DNA from: Seminavis robusta
Lineage: Eukaryota > Bacillariophyta > Bacillariophyceae > Naviculales > Naviculaceae
Assembly: GCA_903772945.1 (NCBI GenBank)
Contig: CAICTM010000340.1
Coordinates: 1 to 64,000, forward strand
Direction of reading: 5' to 3'
DNA length: 64,000 bases
Part shown: positions 51,134-60,996 of the stretch, piece by piece
How positions within the stretch are numbered: the first letter of the stretch is position 1
Layout of the letters: each line of letters begins with the position of its first letter
The notes under the pieces: generated by a model
Database searches by the model: none
Seen by the model: the letters and a program-made list of their open reading frames with translations, nothing else
Told to the model about the DNA's origin: nothing
Made by a program: the position numbers and the translations under genes

Positions 51134-51507
51134 CTAGCTAGATATTGCACGGTGAGTGTTTGGAGGATCAAACTCTCAATTAGAATAAAGTAGGAGAAAC
51201 TGGTTGCACGTTACCGCGAGGTGCAGCGTGTTATTCATAACTTAGAGCATTACCCGGAAGGAATTCGTTTACTCGTACCGTACACTATGTAGTCTTCTGC
51301 TTCCTCCAATGAACTGGATGGGCTTCTCTAGCTAGAGCGGACTGTTCGTTTCGCACTGTACAGAACCTTCCTCAGCCAACGAGATAGTCCAGCATTATTC
51401 AATACGAGTACTAAATCCAGTCGCTTGAGCGAATTCCCACCTTTGCCTGAAGCAACTTCTGGTAGCCGGCTCATCAATCAATGCATGCGCAGACTTGCTT
51501 TTCGTCA
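51134..51507. other. Intergenic between convergent genes
   Basis: 374 bp. The TAG stop of the FAH fusion is itself part of CTAGCTAGCTAG. Nothing else recognised. Confidence 0.4.
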
Positions 51508-52518
51508 CTACTGCGTGGTGGATCGAATGGTTGCCAGGGACACGCTGACACGATGATTTGACAAGGACTGGATATCAAAGTCCCATTCCCACTGCTGCAT
51601 GGCATCTCCACTGACTTGGTCGGATAGGTTTTGAAATATCGTTTGGACGGCTGGAGTCATTTTGTAGCTCACCAAGAGGTAGGTGGCAGGCGTCTTTACA
51701 ATCTGGCTGGATTCTCGCAACAGGGCTTGGACGGAGGTTTCCCATCCTTCCCCGCACATGAACGCATCCGTCAATCCCTTGTCGACAATGCTATCAAACG
51801 ACGAGTCCACTAAAGACTGTGAGGACGACATGTCAGTCGCCGAGGCACACACACAAGCTACATGATCTGATTGTCGATATTGCGCTTTCAATTGTTCAAT
51901 ACATATGGGTGAATTGTCCAAGAGTGTCACGTGAATATTGTCGTTTCGATCCAGTACAATTCTGGGTAGATTGGAATTTCCACATCCGACCATTAAGCAA
52001 CGGGAGTTGGACGGTATCAGGAGTGCCAATTCGTCGAGTGGAATGGAATCGTGCCATTCAAACACAAAGGGTTTGTCTTTTGCGGGTTGCTGTTGTATCA
52101 GAAGATAATCAATAAGATCTTGTTTTTGCGTCAGTTTGGATAAGACTTTGCTAGACTGGTCTTGGACGAGTGTTTTCAGTTCCGGGACCGTCAGAGACTG
52201 GTAATATTCCAATTGTGTAGATTCTTTTTCTTTTTCTTCTTCTGACATTGTTTTGAGTTGTTCCTTGTAGAATGCTTCCCAAAAGTAGCGAGAGGAAAAG
52301 TCCATCAAGGCGAGATCATCCGGGGGAGAAAAGGAAGAAGAAAAGAGCACATGGTTTGATGGCGGTTGTGGAGCAGTGGCTGCGCGGCATGTTCTCGTAG
52401 TGAAGCTCTCGACCAAAGACGACGACAACAGCAGCAGCAGAAGCATCAGAGGTAAGCAATCCCACTGTCTCTTCATTGCAAGTACTTGTCTCATCCTCAT
52501 CGCACTCCCTCGTGTCAT
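51508..52518 (-). CDS. Plastid-type class I SAM-dependent methyltransferase (METTL13/EEF1AKNMT-like)
   Basis: 336 residues, one exon, ATG at 52518. A signal peptide ('LPLMLLLLLLSSSLVESFTTR') ends at Ser-Phe, a diatom plastid-import type site. 'RYFWEAFYKEQL' opens the enzyme, matching the 'W..FY' start of METTL13/EEF1A-lysine methyltransferase relatives. A SAP-like or helical insert 'LTVPELKTLVQD...LTQKQDLIDYL' follows. The SAM site is 'CLMVGCGNSNLPRIVLD' (motif I), 'VTLLDNSPICIEQLK' (motif II acidic residue) and 'FDSIVDKGLTDAF' (post II, with the family's 'VDKG.LDA' pattern). Substrate unknown; related enzymes methylate elongation factors, so a plastid factor is a reasonable guess. Confidence 0.75.
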   Translation of the reverse strand: MTRGSAMRMRQVLAMKRQWDCLPLMLLLLLLSSSLVESFTTRTCRAATAPQPPSNHVLFSSSFSPPDDLALMDFSSRYFWEAFYKEQLKTMSEEEKEKESTQLEYYQSLTVPELKTLVQDQSSKVLSKLTQKQDLIDYLLIQQQPAKDKPFVFEWHDSIPLDELALLIPSNSRCLMVGCGNSNLPRIVLDRNDNIHVTLLDNSPICIEQLKAQYRQSDHVACVCASATDMSSSQSLVDSSFDSIVDKGLTDAFMCGEGWETSVQALLRESSQIVKTPATYLLVSYKMTPAVQTIFQNLSDQVSGDAMQQWEWDFDIQSLSNHRVSVSLATIRSTTQ

Positions 52519-52860
52519 CGGACTATTGTACTACTAGCTAGCTAGTACGCTGTACTTCAAGGAGCTTGTGTTTTGGAGCTGAAGTTGTGATGGCTCAGTC
52601 ACGGACTTTCGGCCAAGTTGAGTCCAGGATACCCGCGATCTTTTTTCGACACGCCGAGAAAAGATCCAACCCAACCACGGAGAAGCGCGATAGAGGTTGT
52701 TGTGACCGTTGCGAATGCCTTCACTTCACCCATCCCTCAACAAGAAAGATCTTGTCTTTCATCCTGCACACATTTTTCAAAAGGAAGGAACCATTTGGTT
52801 GTGTAGCATCCACTATAGCTAGATAACCATCGATTGAATTAATCCATCCAGTAGTCTACC
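52519..52860. promoter_or_regulatory. Short divergent promoter region, methyltransferase / AIP1
   Basis: 342 bp between the two start codons, with CTAGCTAGCTAGTACG near 52533. Both genes must share or abut their promoters here. Confidence 0.45.
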
Positions 52861-54891
52861 ATGCCGGACGCTTCCAATGTGGCATTGCCTGCCAACTACC
52901 CCGTGATTGCTTCGACACCTCCCGTGCCAACGACCGAACGAGCCCAACGCTGTGGTTTGGCTGGTCGGAGTGGCCGTGGTCAATCCGGCAAACCCGTGTT
53001 GACGTACACATCGGGCAAACTGGTCGTCGTCCGCAATCTCAAGGTCGATGAACCCCTCTTGCCATCCACCGAATCCAAATTGCCCGTCTTGACGTATCGA
53101 GGCCACAATACCGTCACGGCCACGGCGGCGCAAATTTCACCCAGTGGCTCCTATCTAGCGAGTGGCGATGAACGTGGCAAATTGCGCGTATGGGCGTTGG
53201 ATCACGAAGAACATCTCTGCAAATTCGATGGACCCGCCCTCAGTGGACCCATTCTCGATATTAGTTGGGATGGAGAATCCAAACGTCTTGCCGTGGCAGG
53301 AGAACGCAGTGATGCCCAATCCGATGCCGCTCGTGTCATTCAATGGGACACGGGAGTCAGTGTCGGACAATTGGGACAACACGTCAAAGGACGCGTCTCG
53401 GGAATTTCCTTCAAACCACAACGTCCCATGCGAATTGTTACCAGTGGCAAGGAAGACTACAAAGTGTCCTTTAATGCAGGACCACCCTTTCAAAAGGTTA
53501 CTGTGGCGAATGGAGTTCCCAGTGAAACGGCCCATGCGCAAAAGGGATCCGTCAATACCGTCCGATACAATCATGCCGGGACATTGGTGGCCAGTACCGG
53601 AGGAGATAAAATGGTCGCCGTCTATGATGGAAAAACACTCGAACTCAAGGGCAAATTGGAAAGTGTACACAATTTGACCATTTTTGCCCTCGAATGGAGT
53701 GCCGATGACAAATCCATTGTCACGTGCAGCAGTGATGGAAAAGTCAAACTGCTCTCGGTCAGTGACGATGGATCCAAATTGGCCATTACTAAAACGTGGG
53801 ATCCACCCCTGGCACAACGCGGCGGCAAAGCCTACGACAAATTGCCCGTGGGAGGACAACAGCTCGGTTGTGCCTTTGTCAATGGCAATGTCCCCGTATC
53901 GGTATCCTTTAATGGACAATTGTCCGTCATGGACGGAGATAAAATCACCATTTGGACTGGACACAGTGCCTCCATTAATGACATGGCCGTCGATTTCAAG
54001 AATGGTGTCTTTTACACCGGTGATTCCGATGGATTGCTCTGTCAATGGGACTGGAACACGGCACAGCCGAAAAAGAGATTGGAACCCAGCGCCAATGCCA
54101 ATGCCGATTTGCTCTATGTCATTCATGGAGGTGCCATTAGTGGTGTGGCCACCATGGCGGATGGTAGTTTGCTCAGTGTGGGATGGGATGATAAAATGTT
54201 CGTCACGGACAAGGCCGGAAAGGTGGGCGCCAGTCCCTGTCAACTCAAGGCACAACCCACCTGTATTGGAGGCGGAGCCAAAATTGCCGTTATTGTCACT
54301 GTCAAGGGACTTCAGTTGGTCAAGGCTGGAGCAGGAGCCGTGGCGGGTGATTTGCTGGCGACCAGTTATGAAGGACAGTCCGTGTGTGTCAGCAAGGATG
54401 ACAAGACAGTCTATGTAGGTGGCAACGACAACAAGATTTATGTCTACACGTGTGATGGAAACGCATTGAAGGAGAAACAGGTCATTGCCGACGGACATCG
54501 GCAACCAGTCCATGCCTTGGCACTCTCCAACGACGGATCCAAATTGGCAGCCAGTGATACCAAGGATGTTTGTGTCTACGATGTCAAAGATGGATACAAA
54601 CCCATCATTGCCAAGGGACGATGGTGCTTCCATATGCAGCGCATCACGACGTTGTGTTGGTCGCCCGATGACAAGATCTTGGCGAGTGGAGGCGCTGATG
54701 ATTCCATTTATCTGTGGTCGCTCGATAAGAAAATGAAGCGCAAACACTACCCATACGCTCATCGTGGTGGATTGACGGCATTGACTTTTACCGAAAAGAA
54801 GGGCGAGTACAAGTTTGTCTCGGTGGGTATGGATGCAGTTGTCAATCAGTGGGATGTGTCAACCGACGTGAAGGACACCTTTGGCTTGTAA
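52861..54891 (+). CDS. AIP1: Actin-interacting protein 1 (AIP1/WDR1), WD40 double propeller
   Basis: 676 residues, one exon, ATG at 52861. WD repeats run through the length: 'YRGHNTVTATAAQISPSGSY', 'DERGKLRVWALD', 'GSVNTVRYNHAGTLVASTGG', 'IFALEWSADDKSIVTCSSDG', 'WTGHSASINDMAVDF', 'DGHRQPVHALALSNDGSKLA', 'ITTLCWSPDDKILASGGADD', 'HRGGLTALTF'. The N-terminal 'PTTERAQRCGLAG', the Gly-rich first blade and the total size fit AIP1, whose two seven-bladed propellers hold cofilin-decorated F-actin and speed filament disassembly. Strong codon preference makes a long antisense open frame, which is not a gene. Confidence 0.88.
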   Translation: MPDASNVALPANYPVIASTPPVPTTERAQRCGLAGRSGRGQSGKPVLTYTSGKLVVVRNLKVDEPLLPSTESKLPVLTYRGHNTVTATAAQISPSGSYLASGDERGKLRVWALDHEEHLCKFDGPALSGPILDISWDGESKRLAVAGERSDAQSDAARVIQWDTGVSVGQLGQHVKGRVSGISFKPQRPMRIVTSGKEDYKVSFNAGPPFQKVTVANGVPSETAHAQKGSVNTVRYNHAGTLVASTGGDKMVAVYDGKTLELKGKLESVHNLTIFALEWSADDKSIVTCSSDGKVKLLSVSDDGSKLAITKTWDPPLAQRGGKAYDKLPVGGQQLGCAFVNGNVPVSVSFNGQLSVMDGDKITIWTGHSASINDMAVDFKNGVFYTGDSDGLLCQWDWNTAQPKKRLEPSANANADLLYVIHGGAISGVATMADGSLLSVGWDDKMFVTDKAGKVGASPCQLKAQPTCIGGGAKIAVIVTVKGLQLVKAGAGAVAGDLLATSYEGQSVCVSKDDKTVYVGGNDNKIYVYTCDGNALKEKQVIADGHRQPVHALALSNDGSKLAASDTKDVCVYDVKDGYKPIIAKGRWCFHMQRITTLCWSPDDKILASGGADDSIYLWSLDKKMKRKHYPYAHRGGLTALTFTEKKGEYKFVSVGMDAVVNQWDVSTDVKDTFGL

Positions 54892-55129
54892 TGAACTCGC
54901 AAAACTACCGCATAGATCATACCGTTAGCTCTGATTGATCGGTGGCAAGAAAGAAGCAATTTGTCGAGGAATGTTTACATCTTTAAACAAACTACTTAAT
55001 AAGAATAGTCGTTCACACGGATACAGGTTGAATGCAAGGTGCTCAAAAAGTACTGGGAAGAGCACCATTGTTTTTGCAAATCGGCTCGTCGGGTGAAAAC
55101 TCTTCAAGAGACATCAGGCCGTTTTGAAG
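54892..55129. other. Intergenic, AIP1 3' region
   Basis: 238 bp, no gene seen. Confidence 0.4.
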
Positions 55130-55487
55130 ATGGCACTGGTGCAAGATCAACTGTTTTCCATGATTTCCACAGAACTGCTAGAACACTACAATATGTTTGA
55201 CACGGAATGAAGATCCCGCTCCTCTCGTAGGCGAAATATTGCAACACGGCTCTCTTGCCAGTTGTATTCACGACCGAAGGCATTGCCTGCCAAGTTTCCC
55301 CCTTCATAACGTCCATCAAAACCTGGCCGCCAAGGACTCTGCACTAAAAGGAAGTGTATCAAGCAAGAAAGCAAGAAAGGCATTCGAGGAGCTGCAAAAG
55401 CACGAGTTCCCCTCTGCGGCGTCTCCCGCAATCGATGATTATCTGAGTGTTGGAACGCATACATACCCGGCAAGAGCAGCGATTTGA
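55130..55487 (+). pseudogene. Small broken ORF of unknown function
   Basis: An ATG at 55130 reads 'MALVQDQLFSMISTELLEHY' and stops at a TGA at about 55208. The +1 frame, open from 55197, continues 'EDPAPLVGEILQHG' and 'SSKKARKAFEELQKHEFPS' to 55487. Joined, they would be a hydrophilic protein of about 118 residues. No family recognised. A one-base insertion would explain the break, as at several other places here. Confidence 0.3.
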
Positions 55488-55757
55488 TTTTATGGCTACC
55501 CGCCACGCTCATATTCCTCCTCCAGGTCTCTGAGGATACTGTTCGCACCGTCACTAACAGGGCCTACTCCCCAGTGCAACTTTCATTTGTTTCATGGATG
55601 TCATACAGTAGTACCAGTAGTTACAAAGATTACTGCATGCTATTCAGTTTTATTGATGTCGATGCGGATCGTCATGAACCAGGCGGGGGCATCCGGTAGT
55701 TGCCTATTGAAGCAGTAGGACCTGCTCTGGTGTTCAATGCTCAAAGAACTTGTTGCA

Positions 55758-58150
55758 TCAGGCTAGGCCTCCTTCGGGGTTGACGATTGCCAGTATGCCT
55801 TCATCGTACAGTGCCTGAGCGATTGCAATCTTGTCCCCCATTCCCTCATGGATCAAGTCAGACACGGGAATCCACTCTGGCTCTACAGTTGTGATTAGCT
55901 GTTCTAGTGCTGGAGGATGTAAGAAGGAGCGATTGTGAGAGCTAGATGCTGCCGATAGAATGTATGATTGTCTCAACACACATACCTGGTGCATCATCCA
56001 CTGCAAGTTCCATGAAAAAGCGATGTGTGAGTGGCATGCTGCCATCATACAAACGCACTACTGTTCCACAATTTTCCTTGTTTACCTTCAAATTCCATCG
56101 GCTCCAATGCGCGTTCGTGGAATACACGCGAGTTGTCGGCACAATGATAGAGAACGGCCTTTCCATCTTCCAATACCAACCGTGCAATGCCTGGGCGTGA
56201 CAAGCGACACAACGTTGTGGGCCAGATCTTGGCATCCTTTTGGCCCTCGGTTGTGCCAGCGAGCTCTTCTGCTGTCAAGCCTGGAGGAAGGCGATCCGAC
56301 AAGAATCGTTTGCCAATCTGATCGCAAGCGGCATCCACCATATCCATCGCCTGTTGGGATGGTTGCCCGTGTTGAAGGCAAAGCCAGCCATTAGACAACT
56401 GACCGCAAGGACCACATTGTCAACCGCAGCACCTCACATCAAACCTTACCTCTTTGGCAACGCGCATAATGCGCTTCTTGGCTTCCTCTCTAAAGTTTTC
56501 CTGCATGAGTGCGAGACGTTGCCTTTGTGCTTCCTCATAATCCTCTTTTGCGCCATCGCCATCGCCCTCGTCGTTGTCGTTGTCATTGCCCTCTTTTTCT
56601 CCCTCTTTGTTCTTTCCTCCTTCCTTAAGTTTATCTGGCAACAAATCATCGTCTCGCTGATCGTACATGGCTCCCATATAGTCCAGAAAATTGCGCGGCA
56701 ATCCCTTGCGAAGACTGATGGATGTCTCGCTGTTGGCAGCTGCCTCGAGAGCTTCTGGCATTAGCAATTCTAGATAATCCACCCACGCCCATTGTTGCAT
56801 GGCACTCATGGTCAAGTGCAAAGAGTGTTCATTTCCAGGCAAGGTGATGCCTTGATGAACCCATCCACGGGGCATGTACAAGAAATCCCCCGGTTCCAGG
56901 ACTACATCCAAGACGGGTTCCTGTTCCATCATGTCCTCATCCGTGAAATCTTCCGAGCTGACACGAGGAAGTCGTGCTTCTTTGGGGGGTGCGTACACTT
57001 TCCATCGTTTGCGTCCTTCCAACTGAAGACAAAAGGCTTCAATGTCATCATAATGCGGGGCAAATCCTTGCGATCCACCGGGCGGTGTCAAGTAGGCATT
57101 GGCTCCTACCATGCAACCCCATTCCAATTCGAACAAACTGAGCAAGGAATGAATAGTATCATTGTGTTTGTGGGGACATAAGAGTCGAACCGTGGCCTTT
57201 TTTTCATCGTATTGTTCCCAGACAAAGCTCGAGTCGGCTTGCACATATTTGGTTTCACCGGTTTTGTTGTCTTGATATGGAGGAGGATCAATGTTGGCGC
57301 GTCGTTTGGGCTGTCCCGGAGTGAGGGTGTGGTACCGTGTCACATTCAAGTCTCGCCCATAGTGTAAGGTATGCCTTTCAGTCCATTGACGGATGGATTT
57401 CAAGGAGAGAAACCCATCAAATCGATGTTTGTGGTGCTTTTTGTTTTTGTCCTTCTGCACTTGTACACAAAGTGCCTTCTTTTCCCAATATTCCTCGTAG
57501 AACTCTTCGGCGCATATATTGGAAGGAGCCAGGAGGATATTCAATGCACATCTAGCTCGTTGCTTGGAAGTGAGTTCTTGAAAGGGATTTTGAACACTGT
57601 TATCTTCATCCACCATTTTTTCCACGTCCTTGTTGGATTTTTGGGCTGATTTGCTAGTGGTAGATTGTTTCTTCTTTTTGTCGGATGGTAGCAGTAGGAG
57701 ATCTTGGAGACTGAACTTATCTGACGTGATCAGTTCCTGAATTTCTTGTGGCAGAAGCACATCTAAATCCTGTGCATCCAGATTTTGCAGCTCTTCTTCC
57801 TGCATATTATTTTCCTCTGTATCCTCAAGTTGATCCTCCTCAGCAGTATTGGAGTTTTTGGTCGACGCTCCCTCCGAGGAATACTTGGGTTTCTTGAGAA
57901 TACCTCCTCCTCCATTGGCCTTTTTCTTTTCGGCATTATCTTTCTTGCTGCTCTTGTTTTTGGCACTGTGTCCAGCAACGTCTTTTTCTTCCAAGGGACG
58001 CTTCTTGCTCTCGGATTTGGATTTAGTAGTTTCCACCAATTCCTTCCGATCTTCCTCGTTCGACGGTTGCGGTTGCTTGTTCTTTTTCTTTTTCTTGGCC
58101 CTCTTTTTGGCAGCACGAGAGCCGCCGCCTTGCTGGTCCTGGGGTTTCAT
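55758..58150 (-). CDS. RIOX: JmjC-domain ribosomal oxygenase, RIOX/NO66-MINA53 type
   Basis: Exon 1 is 58150-56450, then a 51-nt GT-AG intron (56449-56399), exon 2 from 56398, a problem area at 56086-56060, an exon ending at 55986, a 76-nt intron (55985-55910) and a last exon 55909-55758. A Lys-rich, Glu-rich N-terminus (about 1-190) suggests nucleolar targeting. The JmjC cupin has 'WGCMVGANAYLTPPGGSQGF', the Fe-binding 'APHYDD' (His366, Asp368), 'GRKRWKVY', and 'GDFLYMPRGWVHQG' (His432). The C-terminal winged-helix part includes 'DQIGKRFLSDRLPPGL' and 'WIPVSDLIHEG'. Animal RIOX1/2 hydroxylate histidines of ribosomal proteins uL2 and uL15. The frame change at about 56086 needs either a 25-nt intron or one inserted base. 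Confidence 0.85.
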
Positions 58151-58490
58151 CTTGTGCTTGTCTGCTTCTTAGCCTCCTTTATCTTGTTCTAGCCAGTAGA
58201 TACATTCACGTATGCAAAAGAGAATTACAACTGAGAGGGATGCGGTCGCTGCAGTGGATGCTCGTTCCTTCTTGCCTTCTTGATGCTCATTTTTTGGTGG
58301 CTGTGCAAGCAGGATCTTTACGGACGCAAGACTGACGAAACTCGGAACCTTGGCCGTTTCTTTCAGAGCCGCATCGTACAGTATGTTAGTCCCATGAAAC
58401 ACACCCCCAATTTTGTGAGAGCTTTCGGTTGTCTTTGTCAGATTTTCGCCCTGTCACACGCACATTTTTCAACAGACCGGAGCCAAGACG
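58151..58490. promoter_or_regulatory. Short divergent region, RIOX-like / tail-anchored protein
   Basis: 340 bp between start codons; no ORF with support. Confidence 0.4.
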
Positions 58491-59468
58491 ATGACCATGT
58501 TGCGAGTTGACCGCTTTGCCTCCTCCTCTTCTGTTTCCTCTTCTGCTGTTCCTTCCTCGGCCTCCCAAACTTCTCCTGGTTTCGTCGAATGTCCTCCCAC
58601 GCTGCCCCCCAATAGCATCATCTCCCTTGACGACGACTCTAGTACATGTAGTAGCAACGACGGCAACTGCCTCGGCGAAGTGCCAACTCTTCCAACAGCC
58701 ACAACAGCCCGAGCCATTCTTCAGCAGCAAGATGGCGACGATTCGTCCATAGTGGACCCCACCACCACTGGGCACTCGCTTCCATTCTTTTCCATTTCAC
58801 GACTGATGACCATGACAGGACTATCGCCACCACCAACACCATCAACCAGCAGCAGTCCCGTCAGTGAGGAACCAGGCGCATTGAAAATGGTCGACCCCAG
58901 TGAAAATGGGGACGTCCGTTCGTCCCTGGACAATGGCTACCAGGGAGATATCGAAGAGGTTACTCTCGATGATGGAGACAACGCTGTTCTGGCAGTGCCA
59001 GCAGCCCCCGCCACACCTCCCGCTACACCCACCACATTGCCCCCCTTGACATTGGAAGAAAAATTATTCCGGTTCTTTCATACATACCCCCTTCCATTGG
59101 ATCTCAACAGCACTAGTAGTCTACCCAACCCACATCATACGGTTGTCACCATGAACGGCAGTCTTGCCAAGGAACAACACAACAACCTACTACATGCATC
59201 TGCTGCTACCATGGATACAGATATCGAATGTGCCTCCATGAGCACCATTACGACTACCACGACGCTTCGACAAGAAGACCATCATCCTGTGCGTCTCGTA
59301 CCCCGACGAGCCAGCGTATGCTCCAGTGTCGTACTGGACCAAGCTGCCATTTTAGGTCCCTCCATTGCCAAGTCTCGCAGGGAGGAAAACTGCACGTCGT
59401 ACCTCTTTTCCGTCTTTGTGGGATTGGCCGTCTTGGGCATTTTGATCATCTACTGGATTGCCTTGTAA
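58491..59468 (+). CDS. Tail-anchored, Ser/Thr/Pro-rich protein of unknown function
   Basis: 325 residues from ATG 58491, one exon. Nearly all is predicted disordered: Ser runs, 'PPPTPSTSSSP', 'PAAPATPPATPTTLPP' and a Thr run. One possible folded or amphipathic segment is 'TLEEKLFRFFHTYPLPLD'. The last 22 residues are a hydrophobic helix ('YLFSVFVGLAVLGILIIYWIAL') with only two or three residues after it. This makes it a C-tail anchor, likely inserted into ER or an organelle outer membrane with the body in the cytosol. No family recognised. Confidence 0.65.
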   Translation: MTMLRVDRFASSSSVSSSAVPSSASQTSPGFVECPPTLPPNSIISLDDDSSTCSSNDGNCLGEVPTLPTATTARAILQQQDGDDSSIVDPTTTGHSLPFFSISRLMTMTGLSPPPTPSTSSSPVSEEPGALKMVDPSENGDVRSSLDNGYQGDIEEVTLDDGDNAVLAVPAAPATPPATPTTLPPLTLEEKLFRFFHTYPLPLDLNSTSSLPNPHHTVVTMNGSLAKEQHNNLLHASAATMDTDIECASMSTITTTTTLRQEDHHPVRLVPRRASVCSSVVLDQAAILGPSIAKSRREENCTSYLFSVFVGLAVLGILIIYWIAL

Positions 59469-59771
59469 TATAATGTTACGGTACCGTACTGTGTGGCTGG
59501 GGTTGACCAAGCCAAACACAGCGACATGATGGAACACGCTTTCTTGCGCCGTGCTCTTTGGATGAGTACGGTACGCACCAAGAAGCGAAACAACCTGTCC
59601 TGATTGACTGACTGTCTAATATGCTGCTAGCTAGAATGTTACCATGTACGTAATTTTCATTGCAGTATGTAGGACTAGCAACACCCTTGAACGCCCTCGC
59701 AGCTATCTATCCCAATACAAGATCAACTAGACAGATTGCTTCGGTCCCTTAAAGGCACCATGCCTGCTTGT
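59469..59771. other. Intergenic between convergent genes
   Basis: 303 bp; ACGGTACCGTACTG directly follows the upstream stop, and GCTAGCTAGAATG lies near 59628. Confidence 0.4.
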
Positions 59772-60413
59772 TCATTCCTCTTCCTTTTCGTCAATAGTCT
59801 CGACAATCACTGGCTCATGTCGTCGTTTTGATGTGCCCTTGTCCTCCGTCACCGTGTAAACAGCATCATCATCTTCTCGTTCCTCTTGGACTTCACTCTG
59901 CTCGTCTTCTTCAGGTTCGCACTGCTTCAACTCTCCCTTGTCCATCCCGAGTTTCCAAGCTTGCTGCTGTGGACTCTGGGCTCGCAGCTCCTTCAGCTTT
60001 TGCTGAGCTTCACCCTTTCCTTTATCGCTCAAGGAGACATGAGGACAGGCCCCAAGGGCCTTCTCCAACCAATACATGGCCTCTGCTTTATCCACACTCA
60101 TACCAAATGCACCGGCTGCCAGGGCCAATCCCAATTCAAATGATGCCAAGTCGGATCCTTTGCCCGCCGCAAGAGAGATGTAGGCAATGCCCTTTGTGTA
60201 GCACTCGGTTACACCCCAGCCAAGAAGATAGTAGCACCCGATCAATGCTGTGCCTTTGACATTCCCAGCCTCATGAGCTCTCTTGTACCAATGGAAGGCT
60301 AGCTTCTCATCTTTCTCAAAACCGTCTGCACCACTTTCATAGAGTGCTCCAACATCATACATGGCAAGGGGATCCCCTGCTTCGGCCATCTCCAATAAGT
60401 CTTCCAATGCCAT
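59772..60413 (-). CDS. Sel1-like repeat protein
   Basis: 213 residues, one exon, ATG at 60413. Four Sel1-like helical repeats cover about 3-125: 'AEAGDPLAMYDVGALYESG', 'KLAFHWYKRAHEAGNVKGTA', 'TKGIAYISLAAGKGSDLASF' and 'DKAEAMYWLEKALGA'. The last third is charged ('CEPEEDEQSEVQEEREDDD') with 'SKRRHEP'. Sel1 repeats form a superhelix for protein binding, used in ERAD and other adaptors. No signal peptide, so cytosolic or nuclear. Partner unknown. Confidence 0.78.
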   Translation of the reverse strand: MALEDLLEMAEAGDPLAMYDVGALYESGADGFEKDEKLAFHWYKRAHEAGNVKGTALIGCYYLLGWGVTECYTKGIAYISLAAGKGSDLASFELGLALAAGAFGMSVDKAEAMYWLEKALGACPHVSLSDKGKGEAQQKLKELRAQSPQQQAWKLGMDKGELKQCEPEEDEQSEVQEEREDDDAVYTVTEDKGTSKRRHEPVIVETIDEKEEE

Positions 60414-60996
60414 CTTCTGCTTTGCTCCAACAACGTATCAATGATCGTGCTAGTGGTGCCGCATTAACTACTCTACTTGTGCTGTTCGATGACCTTGTTA
60501 GTTAGTCTATCCACGGCGCAATTATTGATTGTCTTGGATCATTTCTATCTCCCACGGTTTCCTCCACGATGCAAATCCACGATAAAGTTCGATTTCACTT
60601 CAACTAAACCTTAGCCTTACGAGTAGATTTCAAAATTTATGTTATCTTCATGGCCTAATAAAATTTCATAAAGTAATTCTAACGTTTCATCACGGCCAAA
60701 TTCATTTGAAAAAGCTCACACTGCGCTCACTCTTTTCAAGGACCGGTTGTTAACTCGAGACACCCTCTCGATCGCGAAGTGCTTAGTGGTTGTTGATGGC
60801 TCTTGCTGTCTCTTGAAAGTGTTCAAGTCGTAGTTAGTTAGTTGCTGTTGTCGTCGCCGCCGCCGGTCTATGGAATACTGTTGCCGATAGTCTAGCTAGC
60901 CATTCGAGTTTCCTGAACACAGTCGAATTGCCAGTGGACATTGATTTCCTTGGCTCATTATCCCAATCAATCCATACAGTACAGTACACAACAACC
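60414..60996. promoter_or_regulatory. Divergent region, Sel1-like / MYB
   Basis: 583 bp; AT-rich near 60600-60700. A (GTCGCCGCC)-like triplet run occurs at about 60855. No gene. Confidence 0.35.

Noticed and set aside
53155-54762. 535-codon open frame antisense to the AIP1 gene
   Set aside because: It has no family resemblance and mirrors the strongly biased codons of AIP1, whose WD repeats are unmistakable; it is a shadow.
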